Below, one piece after another: positions 17,458 to 26,374 of a stretch of 64,000 bases of DNA (positions within the stretch are counted from its first letter, which is position 1; every line of letters starts with the position of its first letter). The stretch lies in contig NZ_VTWU01000002.1 in NCBI RefSeq assembly GCF_008727865.1, positions 719,188 through 783,187 of the forward strand. Reading direction: 5' to 3'. The position numbers were made by a program, and so were the translations under genes. The notes under the pieces are model-generated. The model was not told where the DNA came from, made no database searches, and was given only the letters and a program-made list of their open reading frames with translations. This stretch comes from Hymenobacter busanensis (GTDB taxonomy: Bacteria; Bacteroidota; Bacteroidia; Cytophagales; Hymenobacteraceae).

Positions 17458-18221
17458 CGGGCAGTCTGGCGGTTCAGCACGCGCAGCTTGGCGTATTTCA
17501 GAAAAACGCCCCACGCCGACAGCGCCGCAATGCCCAGGCCCGCGAAGCCGTCGAGCACGCCGCCACGAAGCAGATACAGGTGCAGAAACTTCCACCCCGG
17601 CTTCAACCCCAACTGCACCCAGCCAGCGTGCTTGCCCCGCGCGGCCAACTCTTCAGCGCCAATGGAGGTGAACTTGTTGAGTTGCTGCACGTGGCTTTCG
17701 ATGGTCGGGTATGAGTAGTGGAGCAGGTCATTAGTCAGCGACCCTACTGTCTGGTTGGCTTTGACTTCGTACCGCTCGTGCAACAGCTGCCCTTGCCAGG
17801 CACCGAGGCGCCGGTCGTAGAGGCGCAGCTTTCGGTCGGGATACCAGCCGCCGTGGCGCACCCACTGGCCGCAATAGTTGGTGAGGCGCGGCAAGGTGTA
17901 GCCGGCATGCTGCCAGTTGGCTTTCAGCTGCTCGATTTCGGCCCGCAACGCGTCGGTCAGCACTTCGTCGGCGTCGAGTTGCAAGACATGGTTGTAGCGG
18001 GCCTGCGCCGTAGCGAAGTTCTTTTGCTCGACGTAGCCGGCAAAAGCGTGCGTCACCACGCGGACGCCATGTTCCTGGCAAATAGCCACGGTGCGGTCCG
18101 TCGAGCCCGAATCCACCACCACCACGTCGTCGGCCACACCGCCAAGCGCCGCCAAGCAGCGCCCGATGTTGGCTTCCTCGTTGAAGGTGATAATGACGAC
18201 GGAAAGGGGAACTGAGGGCAT
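17454..18221 (-). CDS. Glycosyltransferase family 2 protein (WaaE/KdtX-like)
   Basis: The 255-residue protein has the GT-A fold signature: SVVIITFNEEANIGRCLAAL at the start, VVVDSGSTDRT (about residue 33) and the DxD-like LDADEVL (about residue 85). GYVEQKNFA and WVRHGGWYPDRKLRLY are typical of the lipopolysaccharide core glucosyltransferase branch of GT2. The chosen ATG at 18221 removes 13 unrelated residues. Its stop overlaps the GT9 start by 4 bases, so both are translated from one message. Confidence 0.88.
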   Translation of the reverse strand: MPSVPLSVVIITFNEEANIGRCLAALGGVADDVVVVDSGSTDRTVAICQEHGVRVVTHAFAGYVEQKNFATAQARYNHVLQLDADEVLTDALRAEIEQLKANWQHAGYTLPRLTNYCGQWVRHGGWYPDRKLRLYDRRLGAWQGQLLHERYEVKANQTVGSLTNDLLHYSYPTIESHVQQLNKFTSIGAEELAARGKHAGWVQLGLKPGWKFLHLYLLRGGVLDGFAGLGIAALSAWGVFLKYAKLRVLNRQTAR

Positions 18222-18316
18222 AGGAGCGGTAAATATCGCCGCTTGCAACCAGTTATACATTTTGGTGCTCTAAAAGCTGAGGCTTACACAGCCACGCCCC
18301 CACTAACTGAATTATT

Positions 18317-19012
18317 ATGAAAGCACCGGTACGCATGGTTGGTATTGCTCTGCTCCTGTTCACCGGATGTCGAAAGGAGAACCAAGTCGAACCGGCTTGC
18401 GGCGGATCATGTACGGTTATTAAAGGACGCTTTGTAACCGACAATGGAGCACAACCAATTAGCAAGCTTCCTGTAGAAATCAAATGGATTAAATCCACCG
18501 GCATCATCGGAGGTACCATACGCCGCAAAGCCGCAACCAAAACGGATGCTTCCGGCTATTACGAATTGCGCTTCTACGTAAAGGACGACGAGCTTACCGA
18601 CGGGCATTTTGCTGTTCAATACGCGGGCAACAGTGCTGATTATGTCCTCGACCGGGAAAACAAGGGCGCTTCTTTCCTGGATCTTACACGGGATACTGTC
18701 ATTACCAGCGACTGGCTGCTGCCGCGCAAAGCGTATATCGATTTTGAGCTGACAAATCCCACCTCCACTCCTTCTCCATATTATGGGTACACCACGTTCA
18801 GCTTTGCCAATGGCTCTTTTCCACGGCAAGGGAGGTTCGGATATGGCGTGGTGGTAACCTGGCACGATCCGGGAACCACGCGAGTAGAAGTAGCCGCCAA
18901 TCAGCTCATCGACATCGAAACGCTCACCACCAAAAACGGAGTACGTGTCGTAACCCACGACACCATTCGTTTAAGGCCAGGCAGCCATTACACGCACCGC
19001 GACCATTATTAG
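18317..19012 (+). CDS. Hypothetical lipoprotein
   Basis: The 231-residue product has a lipoprotein signal peptide (MKAPVRMVGIALLLFTGC, lipobox cysteine at residue 18). The mature part includes a segment resembling a carboxypeptidase-regulatory-like beta fold (KTDASGYYELRFYVKDDELT, about residues 75-94). I do not recognise a specific family. It stands alone, divergent from the GT2 gene, and its base composition is visibly less GC-rich than its neighbours, which may point to later acquisition. Confidence 0.75.
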   Translation: MKAPVRMVGIALLLFTGCRKENQVEPACGGSCTVIKGRFVTDNGAQPISKLPVEIKWIKSTGIIGGTIRRKAATKTDASGYYELRFYVKDDELTDGHFAVQYAGNSADYVLDRENKGASFLDLTRDTVITSDWLLPRKAYIDFELTNPTSTPSPYYGYTTFSFANGSFPRQGRFGYGVVVTWHDPGTTRVEVAANQLIDIETLTTKNGVRVVTHDTIRLRPGSHYTHRDHY

Positions 19013-19022
19013 CCAGTTCCTG

Positions 19023-19072
19023 AATACCAAAAAAGCCCCGCCTGAGTAATCAGGCGGGGCTTTTTTGGTATT
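19023..19072. terminator. Bidirectional terminator between the lipoprotein gene and ahcY
   Basis: A perfect 23-bp inverted repeat (19023-19045 with 19050-19072, loop GTAA; core AAAAAAGCCCCGCCTGA) has A/T runs at both stem ends. It serves the convergent genes on either side. Confidence 0.9.
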
Positions 19073-19085
19073 AACCTACAGCGGC

Positions 19086-20399
19086 TTAGTAGCGGTACAG
19101 GTCCGACTTGAACGGGCCTTCCGGCGTTACACCGATGTAACCGGCTTGCTTAGCGTTCAGCTCGTCCAGCTCCACCCCAATTTTTTCGAGGTGCAGGCGG
19201 GCTACCATTTCGTCGAGGTGCTTGGGCAAGGTGTACACCTTGTTTTCGTACTTGTCGGCGTTCTGCCACAGCTCCAGCTGGGCCAGCGTCTGGTTCGTAA
19301 ACGAGTTCGACATTACGAACGAGGGGTGGCCGGTGGCGCAGCCCAGGTTCACCAAGCGGCCTTCGGCCAGCACGATAACGTCTTTGCCGTCAATCGTGTA
19401 CAGGTCAACCTGCGGCTTGATAGTGTTCTTGGTGTGGCCGTAGTTGCCGTTCAGCCACGCCATGTCGATTTCATCGTCGAAGTGGCCGATGTTGCAGACA
19501 ATGGCTTTGTCTTTCAGGCTGCGGAAGTGCTGCTCGGTGATGATGTCGCAGTTGCCGGTGGCGGTAACCACGATGTCGGCGCGCTTGGCGGCGTCGGCCA
19601 TTTTCTTCACCTCGAAACCGTCCATGGCGGCCTGCAGGGCGCAAATCGGGTCGATTTCCGTCACGATAACGCGGGCGCCAGCGCCGCGCAGCGAGGCAGC
19701 GGTGCCTTTTCCTACGTCGCCGTAGCCGGCTACCACGGCTACTTTACCGGCCATCATCACGTCGGTGGCGCGGCGGATAGCGTCTACGCACGACTCTTTG
19801 CAGCCGTACTTGTTGTCGAACTTCGATTTGGTAACCGAGTCGTTGATGTTGAACGCAGGCATGGGCAGGGTGCCGGCCTTCACGCGGTCCATCAGGCGCA
19901 GCACGCCGGTGGTGGTTTCTTCCGAAATGCCCTTGATGCCGGCAGCCAGCTCGGGGAACTGGTTCAGCACCATGTTGGTCAGGTCGCCGCCGTCGTCGAG
20001 GATCATGTTCAGCGGCTGACGCTCTTCACCGAAGAACAGCGTCTGCTCAATGCACCAGTTGAACTCCTCTTCGTTCATGCCTTTCCAGGCGTAAACTGGC
20101 GTGCCAGCGGCTGCAATGGCGGCAGCAGCGTGGTCCTGGGTCGAGAAGATGTTGCAAGACGACCACGTAACATCGGCCCCGAGCACTTGCAGCGTCTCGA
20201 TGAGCACGGCGGTCTGAATCGTCATGTGCAGACAGCCGGCAATGCGGGCGCCCTGCAGGGGCTTGCTCTCACCGTACTGGGCGCGCAGAGCCATCAGGCC
20301 CGGCATTTCAGCCTCAGCCAGTTGAATCTCCTTACGGCCCCACTCGGCCAGGGCAATGTCTTTTACCTTGTAGGGTACGTAGGTCTTGGTCTCTATCAT
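19086..20399 (-). CDS. ahcY: Adenosylhomocysteinase
   Basis: The enzyme splits S-adenosylhomocysteine into adenosine and homocysteine, regenerating the methyl cycle. The 437-residue protein starts [20 protein letters not shown] and has the family segments [38 protein letters not shown] and the NAD-binding [20 protein letters not shown] (about residue 223), ending in the normal DLYRY. A longer in-frame start lies inside the promoter and is rejected. A TACCTTTG promoter box lies about 30 bases upstream. Confidence 0.98.
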   Translation of the reverse strand: MIETKTYVPYKVKDIALAEWGRKEIQLAEAEMPGLMALRAQYGESKPLQGARIAGCLHMTIQTAVLIETLQVLGADVTWSSCNIFSTQDHAAAAIAAAGTPVYAWKGMNEEEFNWCIEQTLFFGEERQPLNMILDDGGDLTNMVLNQFPELAAGIKGISEETTTGVLRLMDRVKAGTLPMPAFNINDSVTKSKFDNKYGCKESCVDAIRRATDVMMAGKVAVVAGYGDVGKGTAASLRGAGARVIVTEIDPICALQAAMDGFEVKKMADAAKRADIVVTATGNCDIITEQHFRSLKDKAIVCNIGHFDDEIDMAWLNGNYGHTKNTIKPQVDLYTIDGKDVIVLAEGRLVNLGCATGHPSFVMSNSFTNQTLAQLELWQNADKYENKVYTLPKHLDEMVARLHLEKIGVELDELNAKQAGYIGVTPEGPFKSDLYRY

Positions 20400-20426
20400 G
20401 GTTTTGAGATTTTCGCAATCCAACCA

Positions 20427-20434
20427 CAAAGGTA
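20427..20434 (-). promoter_or_regulatory. Likely -7 promoter box of ahcY
   Basis: On the minus strand TACCTTTG matches TAnnTTTG. It would give a start about 20 bases upstream of the ahcY ATG. No good TTG at 19 bases upstream is seen. Confidence 0.5.
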
Positions 20435-20460
20435 ACCAATTTGTTAATCGGGTGATACAC

Positions 20461-20492
20461 AAAAAAGCCCGGAGCAAAGTGCGCCGGGCTTT
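20461..20492 (-). terminator. Terminator of the DUF4397 lipoprotein gene
   Basis: On the minus strand the stem AAAGCCCGG / CCGGGCTTT with an 11-base loop is followed by T's, 25 bases after the stop of the upstream gene. Confidence 0.8.
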
Positions 20493-20516
20493 CCTGAAAG
20501 ATGGTAGTAGGCTCTG

Positions 20517-21233
20517 CTAGTTGTTGTTGATAACATCTAGTGTTATGGCCTCATCAGCCGGAACGGCTGGCGAATTACGGCCGCGCAGTACGACGGTGTA
20601 AATCTTTCCGGCTTCAAACGTCACGGCTTTTGAAGTCAGCGTGCTACCCAAAGTGGTAGCTTGCCGAGCTTCCAGCGTGTAGGCTCGGGCATCAACAGAA
20701 ACATAGCTTGGCGACGACTGACCATAGGCAATAGCCGTGGCAATGGGTTGGACCCCGGCGCCCTGCGGTTGCAAGGTGATGGGGCCCGCATCGAAGCCGA
20801 GGTTCACAAACCGCACATTGGCTTTGCTTGCGGCTGGTGCGGCCTGGTCGTCATTCAATACCAAAGAGCCCACGGTAGAAGCCGTTGGGTTGTAAACGTA
20901 CACGCTGTAGCGCTTGTCTTTCTCGATGGTTTGCGTGAGCGACAGAATATCGGCCTGCGTGGCATTGGCCTTTACTTTCACTACACGGTTGCCAGTGTTT
21001 ACAGCTTGATAACCCGTCGATTTGGCAAAATCCGCGTCAGCTACTTTTTTGTCGTCAACGACCAAATCCACTTTGACCTTGTTGTACGGAGCAACATGAA
21101 TGGCTTGGATGTTGCCTTGGTCGGGCTTGGGCGTAACGGGGTCCGGATCATCGTCGCCGCAGCTGGTGAAAATGGCAGCGGGTACGGCAGCCAGCAACAA
21201 CAGCTGACCAAAACGTTTCAGGGGGTGATTCAT
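20517..21233 (-). CDS. DUF4397 domain lipoprotein
   Basis: The 238-residue product has a lipoprotein signal peptide ending in FTSCGDDD (cysteine at about residue 25); the acidic residues after the cysteine are common in Bacteroidetes lipoproteins. The mature part has two beta-sandwich-like halves with ANVRFVNLGFDAGPITLQ and KIYTVVLRGRNSP, matching the DUF4397 pattern of cell-envelope proteins. Function is unknown. It lies upstream of ahcY but has its own terminator. Confidence 0.8.
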   Translation of the reverse strand: MNHPLKRFGQLLLLAAVPAAIFTSCGDDDPDPVTPKPDQGNIQAIHVAPYNKVKVDLVVDDKKVADADFAKSTGYQAVNTGNRVVKVKANATQADILSLTQTIEKDKRYSVYVYNPTASTVGSLVLNDDQAAPAASKANVRFVNLGFDAGPITLQPQGAGVQPIATAIAYGQSSPSYVSVDARAYTLEARQATTLGSTLTSKAVTFEAGKIYTVVLRGRNSPAVPADEAITLDVINNN

Positions 21234-21366
21234 GGAAGAAGAAATTAGGTGAACACCTCTTGTGGTGCGCTGAGAACGTAATCCGTCGGGCTTTTGTTGG
21301 AGGGGCGAAATGGAGGCTAGTATTTCTACCGGCGGAATAGCATCTTTCCATTGAGCTTTTGACTGT

Positions 21367-21374
21367 TATCTTTG
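21367..21374 (+). promoter_or_regulatory. Promoter box immediately before a start codon
   Basis: TATCTTTG matches TAnnTTTG and ends only 4 bases before the ATG at 21379. If used, the transcript would be leaderless or nearly so. The -33 region is weak. Confidence 0.4.
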
Positions 21375-21378
21375 TAGC

Positions 21379-21999
21379 ATGACCCTCTCCACCCTGGCGG
21401 CCGCTCTGCACGAGAAGCGCCGTACTGCCTTGTCGATTTCCTTCGCTTTGGCTTTATCGTCTCCAGTTTTAGCCCAAGAGTCGGCACCGCAGCAACCGGC
21501 TACCATTCGCCTGAGCCCCGAGGATGTGGAGCGCGGGTTGAACGGCCCCCAGAAAAACTTTTGGTTTGCTACCGGCGCCAGCCAGGAGTACCAAAACGCC
21601 GGTTTTTTCGGGCAACGCCTGCGCCCCTACATCAGCGACGATGCCGAGGCTGTGGCCAACCTCAACCGGTACCGCCGGCAGAAGTGGCTGTACTTGGGTG
21701 AGCGGTTCGTGTTTTTGGGTGCCCTGAGCCTGTACGGCCAGCAAGTGTTAGCCAAAGACGAGTGGCAGTACTTCAACAACACCCAGAAAGCCGCCGTGGG
21801 CGTAGCGGTGGGCAGCCTATTGGCCAATGCCCTCATTACGCGCCACACCAACCAGCACTTTGTGCGGTCGGTGGAAGCGCACAACGCCACTTTACCCGCC
21901 GCCCGCCGTATGGGTATGGAGCGGGCCCTGCCCAACCTGCTCGGCGTAACGGCCCCCACGGGTCGGCCGCAGCTGCTGGTGGGCTGGTCGCTGCGCTAG
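21379..21999 (+). CDS. Hypothetical exported or membrane protein
   Basis: The 206-residue protein has an N-terminal signal-like segment (TALSISFALALSSPVLAQ, about residues 16-33) and two weaker hydrophobic segments (WLYLGERFVFLGALSLYG and AAVGVAVGSLLANALI). I do not recognise the family. The mature part is aromatic-rich with no catalytic motif. It is followed 46 bases later by the THUMP-like methyltransferase gene, but the two look functionally unrelated. Confidence 0.75.
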   Translation: MTLSTLAAALHEKRRTALSISFALALSSPVLAQESAPQQPATIRLSPEDVERGLNGPQKNFWFATGASQEYQNAGFFGQRLRPYISDDAEAVANLNRYRRQKWLYLGERFVFLGALSLYGQQVLAKDEWQYFNNTQKAAVGVAVGSLLANALITRHTNQHFVRSVEAHNATLPAARRMGMERALPNLLGVTAPTGRPQLLVGWSLR

Positions 22000-22045
22000 T
22001 TTCCGCTCTTTCCCCGTTCGCGTAGATTCGCGTTTTTTGCTCGTG

Positions 22046-23260
22046 ATGGACGTTCCGCTGTCGGCAGCGGCTCGGCAGTATGTGGCCGAGCACCTGCACG
22101 ACGACCCCGCTACGCTGGCCTTGCAGGCACGGCGTTATCCGCATTTGCCGGTGCCCGAGCTGGTGCGCCAGATTCAGGCCCGCCAGAAGGCCAAGGCCAA
22201 GCTGCCAGCTTGGGCCGATAACGCTGAACTGGTGTTTCCGCCGGCCTTGTCGGTTGAGCAGGCGTCGTCGGCACGCTCGGCGGCATTCAAAGCCAGCCTC
22301 GTGAGCGGGCAGCGGCTGGCCGACCTCACCGGCGGTTTTGGGGTAGACGTGGCGCATTTCGCGGCCCACGTCGAGGAAGTGCACTACGTGGAGCGCAACC
22401 CGCAGCTGGCGGCTGTGGTGGAGCACAACTTGGCGGTGCTGGGCATCGACAACGTGCAGTGCCACGCCGCCGAAGCCGAAAAATGGCTGCGCGAACAACC
22501 TGACGGGTACTTCGACTGGATTTACCTCGACCCGGCCCGCCGCGACAAAGCCGACAAAAAGATTTTCCGGCTGACCGACTGCGAGCCGGACGTGCTGCGC
22601 CTGCTGCCGCTGCTGCTGCGCAAGGCCCGGCGCGTGCTGCTCAAAACCTCGCCCATGCTCGACATTGACCAGGCGGTGCAGGAACTGGGCCACGTGCGGC
22701 GGCTGTGGGTAGTGGCCGTGGACAACGAGTGCAAGGAGGTGCTCTACAAGCTGGGCGACGAGCCGGCCGTGGACCCCGAGCGCCTTACCGTAAACCTGCT
22801 GCGCGACGGACGTGAGCAAACTTTCCGGCTTAACAAAACGCGCGAAACGCGCGCCATTGCCCGCTACGCCGAGCCCCAGCAGTACATCTACGAGCCCAAC
22901 GTGGCCGTGCTGAAAGCGGGCGGCTTCAAGAGCATCGGCACCAGCTACAACCTGCTGAAGCTGCACCAGCACAGCCACCTTTACACATCTGATGCGCTCC
23001 GTGCCGACTTTCCCGGCCGCATTTTCCGCTGCGTGGCCACGTGCCGATACGACAAGAAAGAGCTGCTGGCGTACCTCGGTCCCGAGCAGCGCGCCCACGT
23101 AACGACCCGCAACTTCCCCGATTCGGTAGCCGATTTTCGCTACAAAACCGGCATTCGGGAAGGCGGCACGCTGTACCTGCTTGGCACTACCGATTTGCGC
23201 GGCCGCCTGATTGTGCTGGTTTGCGAACGGCTGCACTTGCCGGCGCCGACCACAACGTAG
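22046..23260 (+). CDS. Class I SAM-dependent methyltransferase with THUMP-like domain
   Basis: The 404-residue protein has an N-terminal helical part, a Rossmann methyltransferase core with LADLTGGFGVDVAHFA (motif I, about residue 92) and YFDWIYLDPARRDKADKKIF (motif IV, about residue 155), then a C-terminal domain of the THUMP-like type with KSIGTSYNLLKLHQHSHLYT and FPGRIFRCVATCRYDKKEL. Such proteins are presumed RNA methyltransferases. The ATG at 22046 is preferred to a TTG nine bases earlier. The substrate is not known. Confidence 0.85.
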   Translation: MDVPLSAAARQYVAEHLHDDPATLALQARRYPHLPVPELVRQIQARQKAKAKLPAWADNAELVFPPALSVEQASSARSAAFKASLVSGQRLADLTGGFGVDVAHFAAHVEEVHYVERNPQLAAVVEHNLAVLGIDNVQCHAAEAEKWLREQPDGYFDWIYLDPARRDKADKKIFRLTDCEPDVLRLLPLLLRKARRVLLKTSPMLDIDQAVQELGHVRRLWVVAVDNECKEVLYKLGDEPAVDPERLTVNLLRDGREQTFRLNKTRETRAIARYAEPQQYIYEPNVAVLKAGGFKSIGTSYNLLKLHQHSHLYTSDALRADFPGRIFRCVATCRYDKKELLAYLGPEQRAHVTTRNFPDSVADFRYKTGIREGGTLYLLGTTDLRGRLIVLVCERLHLPAPTTT

Positions 23261-23283
23261 AAGTGCTCGTCGGACCGGCGGTT

Positions 23284-23883
23284 TTATTTCGCCGGGCTGG
23301 TCCATTTGCTGCCCAGCACCCGAAACCGCCACGGCAGCGCCGCGTCGGCGCCCGCGTAGTCGATGCCCACGCGCGGGCTGGCCAGTACTTGCTCATCCGG
23401 TATTTGCTCGCCGCGGTCTTCCAGCCAAATCAGGTCGCCGGTTACATCGGTGCCGTAGTGTGCGGTGCTGATGCCGAGGGCCTGGGTGAGCAGGCCGGGG
23501 CCGGCCGTAAGTTTCGCTGAAGCCACCATCAGGCCGCGCCGCAAGAGCATTTCGTCCACACCTTCGGTGGGCTCCAGGCCGCGAATGAGCACGGCATCGG
23601 CTTTGCCGGCTTCGTTGGTAATGATATTAAACAGCGCGTAGCGGCCGTAAATCAAGTATACGTAGGCTACTCCGCCGGCTTCGTACATGATTTTGGTGCG
23701 CTTGGTAAACCGCCCAAGGTGCGAATGGCACGCTTGGTCGTTGATGTGCGCGTAGGCTTCGGTTTCGACGATGCGGCCGCCGGTCAGCACGCCATCGATG
23801 CGGGTGAAGAGGTGTTTGCCGAGCAGTTCGCGGGCAATGGTCACCACATCGGGGCGGCGGTAGAAGGCGGCGGAAAGCTTCAT
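23284..23883 (-). CDS. DNA-3-methyladenine glycosylase (AAG/MPG family)
   Basis: The enzyme removes alkylated bases such as 3-methyladenine and hypoxanthine from DNA. The 199-residue protein has the AAG fold motifs ARELLGKHLFTRIDG, GRIVETEAYAHINDQACHS (the catalytic Glu lies in ETEAY, about residue 39), YLIYGRYALFNIITN and the C-terminal SPRVGIDYAGADAALPWRF. The start is the ATG at 23881-23883; a longer reading upstream would run into the riboswitch on the other strand. It is a single gene, convergent with the methyltransferase gene. Confidence 0.93.
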   Translation of the reverse strand: MKLSAAFYRRPDVVTIARELLGKHLFTRIDGVLTGGRIVETEAYAHINDQACHSHLGRFTKRTKIMYEAGGVAYVYLIYGRYALFNIITNEAGKADAVLIRGLEPTEGVDEMLLRRGLMVASAKLTAGPGLLTQALGISTAHYGTDVTGDLIWLEDRGEQIPDEQVLASPRVGIDYAGADAALPWRFRVLGSKWTSPAK

Positions 23884-23999
23884 GGCTCGGCTGTACGGGC
23901 GACAAGTGCGGTGCGTTGGCCGCCACGCTGCGCTACCTGCAAACCCGGCTTCAGCGCCGCGCAATCCGGCCAGGATATCAAATCCGATAAATCCGTGGT

Positions 24000-24007
24000 T
24001 ATCTTTG
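24000..24007 (+). promoter_or_regulatory. Promoter box for the cobalamin riboswitch transcript
   Basis: TATCTTTG fits TAnnTTTG and lies just upstream of the riboswitch, so transcription would begin at about 24013, right at the first conserved riboswitch bases. No clear TTG is seen 19 bases upstream. Confidence 0.55.
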
Positions 24008-24011
24008 CCCC

Positions 24012-24215
24012 GAACATAGGTGGCCAGACCCCAATTGCGGGGCGCGGCTGAAAAGGGAAGGCCGTGCAACTCGGCCGCTGTCCCCGCAACTGTAAGCTTC
24101 ACGTACCCAGCGTCGGGCCCTACCCGCCACTGTTCCGCTGACGGCCGCTCCTTCCCGAGCAGCCCGAGGGATGGGAAGGCCGCCCCCGCGAAGCAAGCCA
24201 GGAGACCTGCCTCTG
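24012..24215 (+). ncRNA. Cobalamin (adenosylcobalamin) riboswitch
   Basis: The core features of the class are present in order: ATAGGTGGCC near the start, CTGAAAAGGGAAGGCCGTGC with the matching CTCGGCCGCTGTCCCCGCAA and CTGTAA, a central CCACTG, GGGAAGGC, and the B12 box AGCCAGGAGACCTGCC at 24196-24211. It lies upstream of the BtuB/BtuG-like gene pair, so it should repress their expression when B12 is plentiful. The 175 bases between the aptamer and the ATG contain several hairpins, the last (24360-24380) close to the start codon, which may be the expression platform. Confidence 0.93.
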
Positions 24216-24359
24216 TTATTTTAGTGTTCGGCACCTGCGGAGGACGGGTGGAGAATGAATCATTTAGGCCGCTGGCAATGCTTGCCAAAAGCCAGATTAC
24301 CTGATTCTGACTCGGCTCTAAGGTGGGCTGTCGAAGGCCACCGCAGGGTTCTGGACCGC

Positions 24360-24380
24360 ATTTTTCGGCTCCCGAAAAAT
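24360..24380 (+). promoter_or_regulatory. Perfect hairpin just before the BtuB start
   Basis: ATTTTTCGG (24360-24368) and CCGAAAAAT (24372-24380) form a perfect 9-bp stem with a 3-base loop, 9 bases before the ATG. It could hide the ribosome-binding region and be part of the riboswitch expression platform. That role is inferred. Confidence 0.45.
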
Positions 24381-24389
24381 CTGGTTCGG

Positions 24390-26336
24390 ATGCATTACGC
24401 GTTTTCAAGAAGGTCGCTGCGGCGGCTTGGTCTGCTTTTCGGTAGCGCAGTACTGGCTTGCCCGTTGGCCCAGGTTCAGGCGCAGTCGGTTACCGACACC
24501 GCGCGGCACGTGCTGCCCACGGTGCAGGTACAGGCGGCACGCCCGGCCAAGTACGCCGCCGGTAGCCGCTTCACTTCCCTCGATTCGACGGCCCTGGCGG
24601 CCTACCAGGGCGGCACCGTGGCCGATGTGCTGTCGGCACGCACGCCGCTTCACCTGAAAACCTACGGGCCGGGGCAGCTGGCGTCCATTTCCATTCGGGG
24701 CACTTCGGCGCGGCACACGGCAGTTCTCTGGCACGGCTTTGCGCTGAACTTTCCCACGCTGGGCGAGGCCGATATGGCCCTGCTGCCCGTGGCTGGCGTG
24801 AGCCGCATTGATGTGCAGCACGGCCCAGCAGCCTCGCTCTACGGCAGCGGCGCGGTGGGCGGCGCGGTAGTGCTGGGCGAGCAAACCGCGCCGGCCGGCA
24901 CCCGCCTCGGCGGCATGGCGGAAGTCGGCAGCTTCGGCACCCGCACCTTGAGCGTGAGCGGCAGCCAGCGCGACGGCCGCGTGAGCATACGCACGGGCTT
25001 TATGGTGCGCGACGCCCGCAACGATTTTACCTACACCAGCCGCGAGTTTGCCGGGGTGCTGCGGCGGCGCCAGCAAAACGCGGCCCTGCAGCAAAGCAGT
25101 TTTCAGCAAGACCTGACGGTGCAGGTAGGCCGCCGCGGCGAGCTGTCGGCGGCGGCATGGCTCACCGACGCCAACCGCCAGATTCAGCCCTCGATGGGGG
25201 CGGCCAACAACCACGCCCGCGAGCGGGACCAAAGCGCCCGCGTGGTGCTGGGCTACCGCCAGCGTGGCTTGCGCAGCGAAACGGTGGTGCGCGTGGCGTG
25301 GTTCGGCGACCTGCTCGACTACCAAAACGACGACCTGGCCACCAGCCACTCGCGCAGCGCGGTGCGGCAGGCGCACTTGGAACATACGCTGCGCTGGCGT
25401 TCCAACGTGAGTCTGCGCCTGGGGGCCGAAGCCCAGGACTTTGTGGCCCGCGTCGACGGGTACCGTCGCTCGGTGCAGGAGCAGCGCTACGCCGGCTTTG
25501 CCCTGCTGCGCTACGACCCCACCCCGCGCCTGCGCCTGACACTTAATGCCCGGCAAGCGGCTTTGCCCGGCCGGCAGCCGCCGCTCACGCCCACGCTGGG
25601 CGCCGAGTGGGAAGTGTGGCGCACCAACCAGCAGCAGCTGTGGCTGAAAGCCAGCACCGCCCGCAGCTACCGGGCCCCCACCCTGAACGAGCGGTACTGG
25701 CGGCCCGGCGGCAACCCCAATCTGATTCCCGAAACCAGCGTGGGCGGCGAAAGTGGTCTGCACTACGAAGCCACCACCAGCAGTCAGCTCCGTCTGCAGG
25801 CCGATTTGACAGCCTATGGCTTGGTAGTCGACGATTGGGTGCAATGGATTCCGGACGCCAACGGCGTGTATTCGCCGCGCAACTTGCGGCAAGTGCGCAC
25901 GCAGGGCCTCGAAGCCAGCAGCCAGCTCCAGTGGCAGCTGGGAGGGTATGCGTTGCGGGCCGGCGCCGGGTACGCTTTCACGCAAGCCCGCAAAATCAGC
26001 GGCTACCCGACCGACGCCGACCCGATCGGCGTGCAGCTGCCTTACGTGCCTTTGCACGCCGCTACGCTGCACACCGACCACGAGTGGCGCGGCTGGCTGC
26101 TTACGGCTTCCGGCACATTTACCGGTTTCCGCTACACCAGCGCCTCGGCCACCGAGTATCTCCCCTCCTACCGGCTGCTGAACGGCAGCGTGGGCCGCCG
26201 CTTCGCCGTGGGCCGCTGGCAGCTGACGGCGCTGCTGCAGGGCTACAACCTCGGCAACGCCGACTACCAGAACTACGATGCCCGCGCCATGCCCGGCCGC
26301 AGCGGCACGCTCAGCCTGCGCGCCAACTGGCACTAA
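24390..26336 (+). CDS. btuB: TonB-dependent receptor, BtuB-like (cobalamin uptake)
   Basis: The product is an outer-membrane beta-barrel receptor that would import cobalamin using TonB energy. The 648-residue protein starts MHYAFSRRSLRRLGLLFGSA with a signal peptide ending near AQVQAQ; a plug domain follows (ISIRGTSARHTAVLWHGFAL and LYGSGAVGGAVVLG, about residues 95-170), then a barrel to the C-terminal QNYDARAMPGRSGTLSLRAN. The cobalamin riboswitch upstream and the BtuG-like gene downstream give the substrate. The ATG at 24390 is chosen over one at 24255 because it starts directly at the signal peptide. Function is inferred from regulation and family. Confidence 0.87.
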   Translation: MHYAFSRRSLRRLGLLFGSAVLACPLAQVQAQSVTDTARHVLPTVQVQAARPAKYAAGSRFTSLDSTALAAYQGGTVADVLSARTPLHLKTYGPGQLASISIRGTSARHTAVLWHGFALNFPTLGEADMALLPVAGVSRIDVQHGPAASLYGSGAVGGAVVLGEQTAPAGTRLGGMAEVGSFGTRTLSVSGSQRDGRVSIRTGFMVRDARNDFTYTSREFAGVLRRRQQNAALQQSSFQQDLTVQVGRRGELSAAAWLTDANRQIQPSMGAANNHARERDQSARVVLGYRQRGLRSETVVRVAWFGDLLDYQNDDLATSHSRSAVRQAHLEHTLRWRSNVSLRLGAEAQDFVARVDGYRRSVQEQRYAGFALLRYDPTPRLRLTLNARQAALPGRQPPLTPTLGAEWEVWRTNQQQLWLKASTARSYRAPTLNERYWRPGGNPNLIPETSVGGESGLHYEATTSSQLRLQADLTAYGLVVDDWVQWIPDANGVYSPRNLRQVRTQGLEASSQLQWQLGGYALRAGAGYAFTQARKISGYPTDADPIGVQLPYVPLHAATLHTDHEWRGWLLTASGTFTGFRYTSASATEYLPSYRLLNGSVGRRFAVGRWQLTALLQGYNLGNADYQNYDARAMPGRSGTLSLRANWH

Positions 26337-26374
26337 CCTTTTGAACCGTTTTTCTTCTCTTCACCCCCCTTTCT

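Noticed and set aside
24405..26333. 642-codon open frame on the minus strand inside the BtuB gene
   Set aside because: It is a mirror of a high-GC gene; its composition is typical of antisense frames (His, Gln and Arg rich) and the plus-strand receptor has clear motifs.
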